Shown: positions 32,925 to 39,730 of the stretch, piece after piece
How the letters are laid out: the number at the start of each line of letters is the position of its first letter
Position numbering within the stretch: position 1 is the stretch's first letter
Source: UBA4716 sp002438865
Lineage (GTDB): Bacteria; Bacillota; Clostridia; UBA1381
Length of the DNA: 50,496 nucleotides
Reading direction: 5' to 3'
Assembly (NCBI GenBank): GCA_937907325.1
Contig: CALERO010000172.1
Coordinates: 1 to 50,496, forward strand
Made by a program: the position numbers and the translations under genes
The notes under the pieces: generated by a model
Told to the model about the DNA's origin: nothing
Databases searched by the model: none
Seen by the model: only the letters and a program-made list of their open reading frames with translations

Positions 32925-32942
32925 ATCTGTGTACTACCTTTC

Positions 32943-33491
32943 TTACAGAATACTTTTCCAAAGCTTGCGGTCGGGTCTTGCGATTACGGTGCTGTCAAGA
33001 TAGACGCCCTCCTCTTTAAGAGCCTGTGCGGATTTTTCTATTGCCGCCTCGACGGAAGCGACGCTTCCCGTGAGGAACATATATGATTTTCCGCTCATAC
33101 CGTTGCCTATTCTGAGTTCTATCAGCTTAACCTGTGAGGTTTTTGCGGCAGCGTCCGCCGCCATAATTATAGATACTGCCGAGAATGCCTCAAGCACGCC
33201 CAGAGCCTCAACCTCGCCTACTTCCGCACAGCCGTATACCGCCGGGAAAATATCCTCGTGCGGATTGCCGAGAACAAAGCTGTCCACAAGCTTTCTCGAA
33301 AGCTTAGCCTTGCAGCTTTCAACCGACGCTTTCACTGCGCTCAATTCGCCGCCTATTATTACTATGTACTTGCCGGGACAGATTGCAGAAGCCCGTATTA
33401 TTTCCACATCGGCGGTTTTTGCCATAATATCGGCGGCAGTAACGCCTGCCGTGACGTTGTAAAACTCCGCCATTCCTATTGCTTTCGCCAT
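32943..33491 (-). CDS. pduT: Tandem-domain shell protein PduT-like, with iron-sulfur cysteine
   Basis: This 182-residue protein has two BMC domains (IGMAEFYNVTAGVTAADIM and ALGVLEAFSAVSIIMAADAA). Cys38 in ASAICPGKY corresponds to the residue that in PduT trimers binds a [4Fe-4S] cluster at the central pore. It would let electrons cross the shell. Its ATG overlaps the stop of the PduS-like gene (TAATG), so the two electron-transfer partners are translated together. Confidence 0.88.
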   Translation of the reverse strand: MAKAIGMAEFYNVTAGVTAADIMAKTADVEIIRASAICPGKYIVIIGGELSAVKASVESCKAKLSRKLVDSFVLGNPHEDIFPAVYGCAEVGEVEALGVLEAFSAVSIIMAADAAAKTSQVKLIELRIGNGMSGKSYMFLTGSVASVEAAIEKSAQALKEEGVYLDSTVIARPDRKLWKSIL

Positions 33492-34831
33492 TATAAGCTT
33501 CCTTTCTGTTTCGATATAATTATATACTTGTCCGTAACTTCATTAACAACTCCGTCTATCGGACAATGTATCGGGAGCGACAGCGCACCCTCTGCGGCAT
33601 TTGCTATAATTTCTCCGCATTTCACGCTTTGTCCTGCTGTGACTGACGGCTCCGACGGTTTTCCGATGTGTTCGCTCATCATAACCTTTACGGTTTGAAT
33701 GTCCAAAACATCTTCAGAAAGCGGTGCATCAACGTCATACTTTGCAACGTCAATGCGTTCGATAAGCCGCTTCATCGGAACTTTTCTGTATTCACGTTCG
33801 GGGCGTACCTCGTCCCATTTTTCCTTTTTGCTGAATTTAACCCCGTTTTTTCTGAGGTTTGATTTATATATACCGATAAGCGCCGACGGGTTTAATCCCT
33901 GGGGACATGAGTACATTCCGCACAAACCGCACTGTGAACAGTATTGTGTGTTCAAAAGCGCCGTTGTTTCGGGAACGTTGCTTGCGACCGCTCTCATAAA
34001 ATCGCTCGGACTTATGGGGTGACCGAGTAAATTTCTCGAGCACAGCTCACTGCACTGCCTGCACTGACAGCAAACGCTCATTGCCCTCTTTACGCTTACG
34101 GATGGTTTCTGTGTTTTTTTCTCGATTATGTAATGATCTTTCGGCATTACGAGAATACCGTTTGTGGTTTTGGTAACCGTATCGTTTTTGTCCGCAATAC
34201 GACCTGTCATAGGGCCGCCGCAGACTATAGCGGTTTCCGCAAGCGTTTCGCCGCCGCAGAAATCTATAAGCTCCGAAAACCTTGTGCCTAACGGCGCACA
34301 TACCGTTTTGGGCGTTTTCACCTCGCCCGCTATTGTTACGAATTTATGCGTCACGCCCTCGCCTTTTGTAATGGCATAATACATATTCAAAACGGTTTCG
34401 ACATTGTATACCGTCACGCCGACTTCTATCGGAAGTCCGCCGGGCGGAACAACACGTCCCGTTGTTTCGTAAATCGTAACGACTTCATCGCCTGCCGGAT
34501 AAATCTCGTCAAGCAGATGAAGCTTTCCTTTCGGGAAATCTCCTATTTCTTTTTTTACTGCGCCCACTGCGCCCTTGTATGCGGCTTTTACAGCCACAAT
34601 AAACTGCTTTGCGCCGACCGCCTCCGCTATTATGTTAAGCGTGGATATAATTTCGTATGCGTGGCGTTCGAGGAGCTGTCTGTGTAATTTCAGAAGCGGC
34701 TCGCACTCTGCGCAGTTCAAAATTATCGTGTCGGCTTTTTCGTTAAGCTTTGCATATGACGGAAAGCCTGCTCCGCCCGCACCGGCAATGCCGTGTGACT
34801 GCAAAATATTTTTCAATTCTAAAATCTGCAT
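33491..34831 (-). CDS. pduS: PduS-like RnfC-type NADH-oxidising flavin/iron-sulfur protein
   Basis: This 446-residue protein has an RnfC-like Rossmann/flavin region (GIAGAGGAGFPSYAKLN; LNCAECEPLL), a SLBB-like domain and two ferredoxin-type cysteine clusters (CCQCRQCSELC near residue 258 and CSQCGLCGMYSC near 302). A C-terminal lipoyl-like domain completes it. In cobalamin Pdu compartments PduS reduces B12. Here the dehydratase is B12-independent, so the likely job is NADH oxidation coupled to PduT. ATG 34831 is used; TTG 34840 is a possible alternative with GGAG 3 bases upstream. Confidence 0.88.
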   Translation of the reverse strand: MQILELKNILQSHGIAGAGGAGFPSYAKLNEKADTIILNCAECEPLLKLHRQLLERHAYEIISTLNIIAEAVGAKQFIVAVKAAYKGAVGAVKKEIGDFPKGKLHLLDEIYPAGDEVVTIYETTGRVVPPGGLPIEVGVTVYNVETVLNMYYAITKGEGVTHKFVTIAGEVKTPKTVCAPLGTRFSELIDFCGGETLAETAIVCGGPMTGRIADKNDTVTKTTNGILVMPKDHYIIEKKTQKPSVSVKRAMSVCCQCRQCSELCSRNLLGHPISPSDFMRAVASNVPETTALLNTQYCSQCGLCGMYSCPQGLNPSALIGIYKSNLRKNGVKFSKKEKWDEVRPEREYRKVPMKRLIERIDVAKYDVDAPLSEDVLDIQTVKVMMSEHIGKPSEPSVTAGQSVKCGEIIANAAEGALSLPIHCPIDGVVNEVTDKYIIISKQKGSL

Positions 34832-34836
34832 TAAAA

Positions 34837-35106
34837 TCAAAACTCCAGTTCTGTATCGGAATCAACTATACCTACGATTGCGGCGTCAATGGGTGATTCG
34901 CTCATACCGCAGCCGATGCGTGCGGCGCTTCCCGTTGCAACGAGAACAATCTCGCCTATTCCGGCGCCGACATTGTCAACGGCAATAAACTTGCCATGTG
35001 AATTGTCCATGCCCTCGTAAGGCTCAATCACCATAAATTTGCTTCCTATCAGATTTTCATTTTTTCTTGTCGAAACTATGCTTCCTGTTACTTTTCCGAT
35101 AATCAT
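34837..35106 (-). CDS. pduN: Microcompartment vertex protein (BMC-P, EutN/PduN/CcmL family)
   Basis: This 89-residue pentamer-forming protein caps the shell vertices. It starts IIGKVTGSIVSTRKNENLIG and has the EutN pattern FIAVDNVGAGIGEIVLVATG and ESPIDAAIVGIVD. The ATG at 35106 has CGGAGT upstream; an in-frame Met at 35190 would read through a strong hairpin and is rejected. It lies 5 bases before the PduS start. Confidence 0.93.
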   Translation of the reverse strand: MIIGKVTGSIVSTRKNENLIGSKFMVIEPYEGMDNSHGKFIAVDNVGAGIGEIVLVATGSAARIGCGMSESPIDAAIVGIVDSDTELEF

Positions 35107-35155
35107 AAAAAACTCCGTTCCGCCGCTTTTGCGGCATAAATTTAAACAAGCGTCC

Positions 35156-35184
35156 TCCTCAATACCGCAGTGCGGTATTGAGGA
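35156..35184 (-). promoter_or_regulatory. Strong intergenic hairpin after the second BMC-H gene
   Basis: TCCTCAATACCGCA (35156-35169) pairs with TGCGGTATTGAGGA (35171-35184). A second small stem GCCGC-TTTT-GCGGC follows at 35122-35135. No U-run follows on the minus strand, so processing, 3'-end protection or partial attenuation is more likely than full termination. Confidence 0.7.
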
Positions 35185-35199
35185 GCGCACAGTTTATGA

Positions 35200-35547
35200 T
35201 TATTTAAGTACGGGTATAATCTTTTCAACATCGCTGTGGGGTCTGGGTATTACGTGAGTTGCGATAATCTCACCGAGTCTTGATGCATTTGCACTGCCTG
35301 CTTCAACAGCCGACTTAACTGCGCCTACATCGCCTCTTACCATAACGCTTACAAGACCCGAACCGATCTTTTCAGTGCCTACAAGCTGAACGTTTGCAGC
35401 CTTAAGCATAGCGTCTGCCGCCTCGATTGCGGCAACGAGTCCTCTTGTTTCAATAATTCCTAATGCTTCCAATGACATCTTTTTTTCCTCCTTAACGGGT
35501 GTTTGAGTTTTTGCTGCCGGAGCAGCCGTTTTTCTTGCTACTGCCAT
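35200..35547 (-). CDS. Hexameric microcompartment shell protein (BMC-H) with optional N-terminal extension
   Basis: This single BMC domain (EALGIIETRGLVAAIEAADA; VGTEKIGSGLVSVMVRGDV) forms flat hexamers of the shell facets. The longest frame gives 115 residues with a 23-residue Ala/Lys/Pro-rich extension (AVARKTAAPAAKTQTPVKEE). A second start, ATG 35478, has a perfect AAGGAGG 8 bases upstream and gives 92 residues, while ATG 35547 has only a weak site. Both products could be made, as PduB and PduB' are. The core is very similar to the other BMC-H, so it is a duplicate. Confidence 0.9.
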   Translation of the reverse strand: MAVARKTAAPAAKTQTPVKEEKKMSLEALGIIETRGLVAAIEAADAMLKAANVQLVGTEKIGSGLVSVMVRGDVGAVKSAVEAGSANASRLGEIIATHVIPRPHSDVEKIIPVLK

Positions 35548-35567
35548 AATTATCTACCGTCCGTTTC

Positions 35568-35843
35568 TCAGATTTTCGGTAAAATCTTTTCAACGTCCTC
35601 GTGGGGTCTGGGTATTACGTGAACAGCGATAAGCTCGCCGAGTCTTGAAGCTGCTGCGCTTCCTGCCTCTGTTGCGGCTTTAACGGCGCCTACATCGCCT
35701 CTTACCATAACCGTTACAAGACCCGAACCGATCTTTTCGGTTCCTACGAGAGTAACCTCTGCGGCCTTTACCATTGCGTCAGCCGCCTCAACTGCTGCCG
35801 TAAGACCTCTTGTTTCAATCATACCCAATGCTTCTTTTGCCAT
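35568..35843 (-). CDS. Hexameric microcompartment shell protein (BMC-H, PduA/PduJ-like)
   Basis: This 91-residue major shell protein reads KEALGMIETRGLTAAVEAAD, then GTEKIGSGLVTVMVRGDVG and the C-terminal HVIPRPHEDVEKILPKI. The pore loop EKIGSGLV is PduA/PduJ-like. AAAGGTAAT lies upstream. Two hairpins lie between the dehydrogenase gene and this one, which might raise its expression relative to cargo. Confidence 0.95.
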   Translation of the reverse strand: MAKEALGMIETRGLTAAVEAADAMVKAAEVTLVGTEKIGSGLVTVMVRGDVGAVKAATEAGSAAASRLGELIAVHVIPRPHEDVEKILPKI

Positions 35844-35864
35844 TTTATATTACCTTTCCTTTCC

Positions 35865-35893
35865 GTGCCGACGGCACACAGCGCAGTCTGCGC
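35865..35893 (-). promoter_or_regulatory. Two tandem hairpins ahead of the first BMC-H gene
   Basis: GTGCC-GAC-GGCAC (35865-35877) and GCGCAG-T-CTGCGC (35881-35893) lie in the 56-base gap between the alcohol dehydrogenase stop and the BMC-H start. A role in mRNA processing or stability is inferred. Confidence 0.6.
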
Positions 35894-35899
35894 CTTAAT

Positions 35900-37096
35900 T
35901 TATTCGTTTACTATTGCAATCTTCAGACCCTTCATCTCCAGATTTGTTCTGTGAGCCTCGTTGATCTGCGAAAGCGGGAACTTATGAGTTATAAGTTTTT
36001 CCATAGGCAAGCCTATGCCCTTTGCACGCTTTAAGAAATCGAATGTGGTAGCGTAATCTCTTAAGGTGTATACCCATGAGCCGACCGTTGTAATTTCTTT
36101 TGCGCATATATCAAAATGCGGATTGATTGTTGCGTCACCGCCGTTGATAAAGAAACCTAATTCGCAAAGGCCGCCGCCGTTGCGGATAAATTTATATATG
36201 TTGCTGTGTGCAACGGGCGAACCCGTGCACTGGAATGCGAAATCGGCAAGGTAACCGCCGAACGACTCCTTAACAGCGTCTGCAAGCGCCTCGATGCCTT
36301 TGTGTTCGGTAAAGTTCACCACAGCGTCGGCGCCCATTTGTTTTGCAAATTCAAGTCTTGACGGCTGACCGTCTATAGCGGTTATGTGTTCAACACCCAT
36401 TGTTCTCAATACCGCAATACAGATAAGACCTATAGGACCGCAGCCCTGAACCGCAACTCTTGAATTAAATCTCAATATACCTGTTGTTTTCGCACGTTCA
36501 ACCGCATGCACAAGCACTGCGCACGGCTCAATCAGAATACGCATATCAAGGCTTAAATCGCTTACGTTGAATATTGTCGAACCGCCTCTTACAACGAGGT
36601 AGTCGGCAAACCAGCCGTTTAAGTGAACATCGTCGTCGGGAAGAAGTCCGTAAACGTCCGCACCGCTGACATTCTGCTTGTTAAGGTCAAACATTGTTAT
36701 GTCGGGATTATCCTTGAATATCATACAGGTTACAACCTTGTCGCCGATATGTAAGGGTTTTCCTGCGCTGTCCTTTTTCACGTTTTTGCCCATTTTGACA
36801 ATCTCGCCCGTTCCCTCGTGACCGAGTACAAGCGGAATAAGTCCGAACGGGTCTCTTTTAAATTCGTGTGCGTCAGTTCCGCAGATACCGCAGCCTTCAA
36901 CTTTGACGAGAATATCGTCGTCACCGAGCTCCGGAATGGGGAATTCCTTTATTTCGTAATGCTCAAGCTTGGTAAGCATTGCCGCACGGCTTGTTTTCGG
37001 TATTTCCTTTGAGGGAGCCGAAGACGTACCGCTTTCGCCCATTTGAGATATTACCTGCCGAACAATAGCCTGAATTTTGTCTTGATTAATATCCAT
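35900..37096 (-). CDS. Zinc-dependent alcohol dehydrogenase, product of internal start
   Basis: This 398-residue GroES-like/Rossmann dehydrogenase starts DINQDKIQAIVRQVISQM, a typical encapsulation-peptide helix, followed by a linker. The catalytic zinc site is in CGICGTDAHEF and LGHEGTGEI. The nucleotide-binding motif is VQGCGPIGLICIAVL. A lone-cysteine region replaces the usual structural zinc loop. In this locus it could reduce lactaldehyde to 1,2-propanediol or propionaldehyde to propanol while restoring NAD+. That the encapsulation helix comes directly after the internal ATG favours this start. Confidence 0.85.
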   Translation of the reverse strand: MDINQDKIQAIVRQVISQMGESGTSSAPSKEIPKTSRAAMLTKLEHYEIKEFPIPELGDDDILVKVEGCGICGTDAHEFKRDPFGLIPLVLGHEGTGEIVKMGKNVKKDSAGKPLHIGDKVVTCMIFKDNPDITMFDLNKQNVSGADVYGLLPDDDVHLNGWFADYLVVRGGSTIFNVSDLSLDMRILIEPCAVLVHAVERAKTTGILRFNSRVAVQGCGPIGLICIAVLRTMGVEHITAIDGQPSRLEFAKQMGADAVVNFTEHKGIEALADAVKESFGGYLADFAFQCTGSPVAHSNIYKFIRNGGGLCELGFFINGGDATINPHFDICAKEITTVGSWVYTLRDYATTFDFLKRAKGIGLPMEKLITHKFPLSQINEAHRTNLEMKGLKIAIVNE

Positions 37097-37435
37097 TGCT
37101 ATTCTCCTTTTGCTTTTATCGCAGACAATTCCGACAGCGCCGAACGGCAGTTCCCTGCCGCAGAGCGGATTGGATTCGTCCGCCTCATAAATTATAAATT
37201 TATGATTACATACAGTTACCGCACCCAGCGCAAAAAGCATTGCGCCAAGGCTTTTAATAGTTTTAAGATGTGCGGATATTTCTCCGCACTGACGTCTTGA
37301 AGCAATATAACCGCCGTATTCCGCAAGATAGTAGATAAGCTCATCTTTTTCCTCCGGCGATACGGAAAGCGTTATGTTGCCTTTTATGGTTTTTGAAACC
37401 GTTTCTGCGGTTTTCTTCGCATTTTCGGCAATCAC
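35900..37435 (-). CDS. Unknown BMC-associated domain fused in frame to zinc alcohol dehydrogenase
   Basis: One open frame of 511 residues begins at GTG 37435. That codon overlaps the stop of the GlcG-like gene (GTGA) and has GGGAGGA 6 bases upstream. Residues 1-113 (SPEEKDELIYYLAEYGGYI; GRELPFGAVGIVCDKSKRR) are not recognised. They run without a stop into a medium-chain zinc alcohol dehydrogenase. A strong ribosome binding site (AAGGAG) and ATG at 37096 lie at the junction, so a separate dehydrogenase is also likely. Either stop loss joined two genes or both forms are made. Confidence 0.7.
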   Translation of the reverse strand: MIAENAKKTAETVSKTIKGNITLSVSPEEKDELIYYLAEYGGYIASRRQCGEISAHLKTIKSLGAMLFALGAVTVCNHKFIIYEADESNPLCGRELPFGAVGIVCDKSKRRIAMDINQDKIQAIVRQVISQMGESGTSSAPSKEIPKTSRAAMLTKLEHYEIKEFPIPELGDDDILVKVEGCGICGTDAHEFKRDPFGLIPLVLGHEGTGEIVKMGKNVKKDSAGKPLHIGDKVVTCMIFKDNPDITMFDLNKQNVSGADVYGLLPDDDVHLNGWFADYLVVRGGSTIFNVSDLSLDMRILIEPCAVLVHAVERAKTTGILRFNSRVAVQGCGPIGLICIAVLRTMGVEHITAIDGQPSRLEFAKQMGADAVVNFTEHKGIEALADAVKESFGGYLADFAFQCTGSPVAHSNIYKFIRNGGGLCELGFFINGGDATINPHFDICAKEITTVGSWVYTLRDYATTFDFLKRAKGIGLPMEKLITHKFPLSQINEAHRTNLEMKGLKIAIVNE

Positions 37436-37917
37436 TGCAATTCCTCCCAAAGCGCCGCACCGAATTCCGCAAGATATGTATCCTCGGACTCAGTTCCGCC
37501 GCTTACTCCGAGCGCACCTGCGACCGTTTCGCCGTCTTTGAGCGGAACTCCTCCGCCGAAGATGACAATTTTGTTTGCGTTGGTGTTTTGTATACCGTAG
37601 AGCGAGCCGCCCGGCTGGCTTAAATCCTTAAGCTGTGATGTGGGCATTTTCATTGCCGCCGACGTGTACGATTTATTAAGCGCAATATCGTAGCTTGCCG
37701 GGAACGAGTTGTCCGCACACTGGATACTCACGGGATTTGCAAATGCGTCCGAAACAGCCGCAACGGCGTTTACGCCTATGCGCTGTGCCTCTCGGATAAC
37801 GCCTGCGATTATTTCGTTGGCGGCAGCAAGAGTTACGGTTTTTGCATTGCGTACTCTGCACCCGCCGAGAGCGTCCTTTACGGCTTGCGCAATCTTTGCA
37901 GTTTCTTTCTCATTCAT
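37432..37917 (-). CDS. GlcG/HbpS-like (PduO C-terminal-like) protein
   Basis: This 161-residue protein is of the heme-degrading/GlcG family: LAAANEIIAGVIREAQRIG, AAVSDAFANPVSIQC, IVIFGGGVPLKDGETVAGAL, GVSGGTESEDTYLAEFGA. The family includes the C-terminal domain of PduO and heme-binding HbpS. Its role in microcompartments is unclear. The N-terminal helix NEKETAKIAQAVKDALGG resembles an encapsulation peptide, which suggests it is luminal. It overlaps the GTG start of the next gene. Confidence 0.85.
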   Translation of the reverse strand: MNEKETAKIAQAVKDALGGCRVRNAKTVTLAAANEIIAGVIREAQRIGVNAVAAVSDAFANPVSIQCADNSFPASYDIALNKSYTSAAMKMPTSQLKDLSQPGGSLYGIQNTNANKIVIFGGGVPLKDGETVAGALGVSGGTESEDTYLAEFGAALWEELQ

Positions 37918-37926
37918 AGCCGTTTA

Positions 37927-38724
37927 TTATTTGCCTAACTGCTCCAGAACCTTTTTGGTTATTGATGCGATAAGGTCAGCGTCCGCTGCGCCGCATTCCT
38001 TCTTTGCACCGCCGCCGCAGTGATGACAGCTGTGTTCGCCCTTAGCGTTTAAGCAGATGTCTGCCGGATGCTTACCCGTCATACCGAACTTTCTTCTGAT
38101 TTCGTAAAGTCTTTCAACCTGTTCCTGTGAAAGCTCTTTCGGACCGCCGAGCATCTTTGACTGATAAAGGAGCTGTGCGTAAAATTCAACCGATTCCATC
38201 TTGTGATATGCCGACAGTAAGCTGTCCGAATATGATAATGCACCGTGGTTTGCAAGAAGTACGGCGTCAAAGTGCTGTAAGTATTTTTCTACAGCGTCCG
38301 GGATTTCGTCCGTTGACGGTGTGCCGTATTCAGCGATAGGTACACAGCCGAGTGCGATTACAGCCTCGGGCATAATCGGCTGAGTAAGCGGAATACCTGC
38401 GATAGCAAAGCTTGTTGCATATACGGGGTGAGCGTGTACAACCGACTTAACGTCCGGTCTCTGCTTGTAAACTCTCATATGCATTTTTATTTCCGATGAG
38501 GGCTTGAAGCCTGCGTTTGCCGAAATAACTTTTCCTTCGCCGTCAACCTTGCATATGTAATCGGGGGTCATAAAGCCTTTGCTTACGCCTGTCGGTGTGC
38601 AAAGAAATTCGTTCTCGCCGATTTTTACCGAGATGTTTCCGTCATTTGACGCAACCATTCCTCTGTTGTAAATTCTCTTACCGATGTCACAGATTTGTTT
38701 CTTGATTTCATACTCGTTTACCAT
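37927..38724 (-). CDS. fucA: Class II aldolase (L-fuculose/rhamnulose-phosphate aldolase) with C-terminal encapsulation peptide
   Basis: Cleaves fuculose- or rhamnulose-1-phosphate to DHAP and lactaldehyde. It is 265 residues long. The catalytic Glu78 is in SSEIKMHMRV. Zinc ligands His97 and His99 are in VVHAHPVY, and His160 in LLANHGAL. After the aldolase fold (about 1-215) comes a Cys/His-rich linker (Cys224, His231, Cys233, His234, His235, Cys236, Cys244) and a terminal helix ADLIASITKKVLEQLGK that matches encapsulation peptides. It has its own promoter upstream, so it starts the second half of the BMC operon. Confidence 0.9.
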   Translation of the reverse strand: MVNEYEIKKQICDIGKRIYNRGMVASNDGNISVKIGENEFLCTPTGVSKGFMTPDYICKVDGEGKVISANAGFKPSSEIKMHMRVYKQRPDVKSVVHAHPVYATSFAIAGIPLTQPIMPEAVIALGCVPIAEYGTPSTDEIPDAVEKYLQHFDAVLLANHGALSYSDSLLSAYHKMESVEFYAQLLYQSKMLGGPKELSQEQVERLYEIRRKFGMTGKHPADICLNAKGEHSCHHCGGGAKKECGAADADLIASITKKVLEQLGK

Positions 38725-38749
38725 TTTCTTTATCTCCTTTTATTTTTCC

Positions 38750-38796
38750 GCCGCATATGCGGCATATATTCAACGCAAAATCCGCAAAGATTTTGC
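38750..38796 (-). promoter_or_regulatory. Structured 5' leader ahead of fucA
   Basis: GCAAAATC (38775-38782) pairs with GATTTTGC (38789-38796), and the perfect palindrome GCCGCATATGCGGC is at 38750-38763, just before the ribosome binding site. Either could be a regulator site or an mRNA stem. Confidence 0.55.
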
Positions 38797-38830
38797 ATTA
38801 AAGCCGTTTTGTAGCTTTATTACAGCTTAT

Positions 38831-38859
38831 ATTTTATCACTGTATTTCTTTGTTGTCAA
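38831..38859 (-). promoter_or_regulatory. Internal sigma-A promoter of the BMC operon
   Basis: On the minus strand, TTGACA (38854-38859) and TAAAAT (38831-38836) have a 17-base spacer, in the 181-base gap between the PduV-like gene and fucA. Confidence 0.8.
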
Positions 38860-38905
38860 GAGAAATATGTTGTTTTTTTTATTTTTTTCTTTGTTTTTGT
38901 TGTTT

Positions 38906-39337
38906 TTAATCCCAGCCGAGATATTTTTTGATTTCGTCAATGCCGTCATTGTTTAACGAATTGACGGTAAAAATATGTCTGCACCCTGCAAGCTTAAGCC
39001 ATTTTTCCGCTCTTTTGACGTTTGCGTTTTTTACGTCCGCTTTTGTTATTATGCCGATAACGTCTTTTGTTGTCATACAGGTAATGTTCGGACTGTAGAG
39101 CGAGAACTGCTCGTCCGCACTCAAAAGAAGTCCGATAACGTCCGCCTCGTATGAGTATATCGCAAGCGCCGTGCCGAAATTTTTGGTCTGAATGTATTCG
39201 CCGGGAGTGTCGATTATCATATCCCTTATGTTTACCGACTGCGTTTTTTCGTATTTTATCGGTCGGCTTAAAAGCGCCTGTGTGAGCGTTGTTTTTCCCG
39301 CCTCGCTGCGCCCGATAAGCATTAATTTTTTGCTCAT
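38906..39337 (-). CDS. EutP/PduV-family small GTPase-like protein
   Basis: This 143-residue P-loop protein starts SKKLMLIGRSEAGKTTLTQA (Walker A GRSEAGKTT). DTPGEY is the G3-type motif and ITKADV the NKxD-like motif. PduV/EutP proteins attach to microcompartments and may act in their placement, or as kinases in some cases. The ATG at 39337 overlaps the stop of the shell gene (ATGA). An in-frame Met at 39355 inside that gene is rejected. Confidence 0.88.
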   Translation of the reverse strand: MSKKLMLIGRSEAGKTTLTQALLSRPIKYEKTQSVNIRDMIIDTPGEYIQTKNFGTALAIYSYEADVIGLLLSADEQFSLYSPNITCMTTKDVIGIITKADVKNANVKRAEKWLKLAGCRHIFTVNSLNNDGIDEIKKYLGWD

Positions 39338-39696
39338 GTCTTTGTTATTTCGCATACTTCAAAGCCGAGCGTATCTTTTGCGTAATCGAGTATTGCCCCG
39401 ATTGCGGTAAGAACGGTTGAAACCGTTCCCGTTATGATAAGCGTTCCGCTGAAACGGTCAACAAACCCGATTGACGCCCCCGATGATTTTATCGCAATAT
39501 CCCCGGCAATTATAACGGTTTCACTCGGCGAAATCGTAAGTATACCGATTGCGCCGGTGCTTGTTTCGGCTGAAACGTCAAGACCGAGCTTTTGATAAAG
39601 TATATCGTCGGGATTTGCTATTACGTGCGCAAGAGTTATCTGCCGACCCGGGACAAGCTCTTGCACTATTCTCATTTTGTCCGATAAATTTTCCAT
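39334..39696 (-). CDS. Shell protein of the PduU/EutS type (permuted BMC-H)
   Basis: This 120-residue protein has a circularly permuted BMC domain. An N-terminal strand segment (VQELVPGRQITLAHVIANP) that forms a small beta-barrel plug in PduU is followed by AIGILTISPSETVIIAGD and FSGTLIITGTVSTV. It is a minor facet component. In Pdu systems PduU contacts PduV, which matches the overlap with the next gene here. ATG 39696 is used, with CGGAGG upstream. Confidence 0.88.
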   Translation of the reverse strand: MENLSDKMRIVQELVPGRQITLAHVIANPDDILYQKLGLDVSAETSTGAIGILTISPSETVIIAGDIAIKSSGASIGFVDRFSGTLIITGTVSTVLTAIGAILDYAKDTLGFEVCEITKT

Positions 39697-39730
39697 TTTG
39701 TCCTCCGAATATATTATGTTATGACGCACA

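Noticed and set aside
35107..35190. N-terminal extension of the BMC-P protein
   Set aside because: The extra 28 codons read through a strong hairpin and the inner ATG at 35106 has a good ribosome binding site and the family's usual start.
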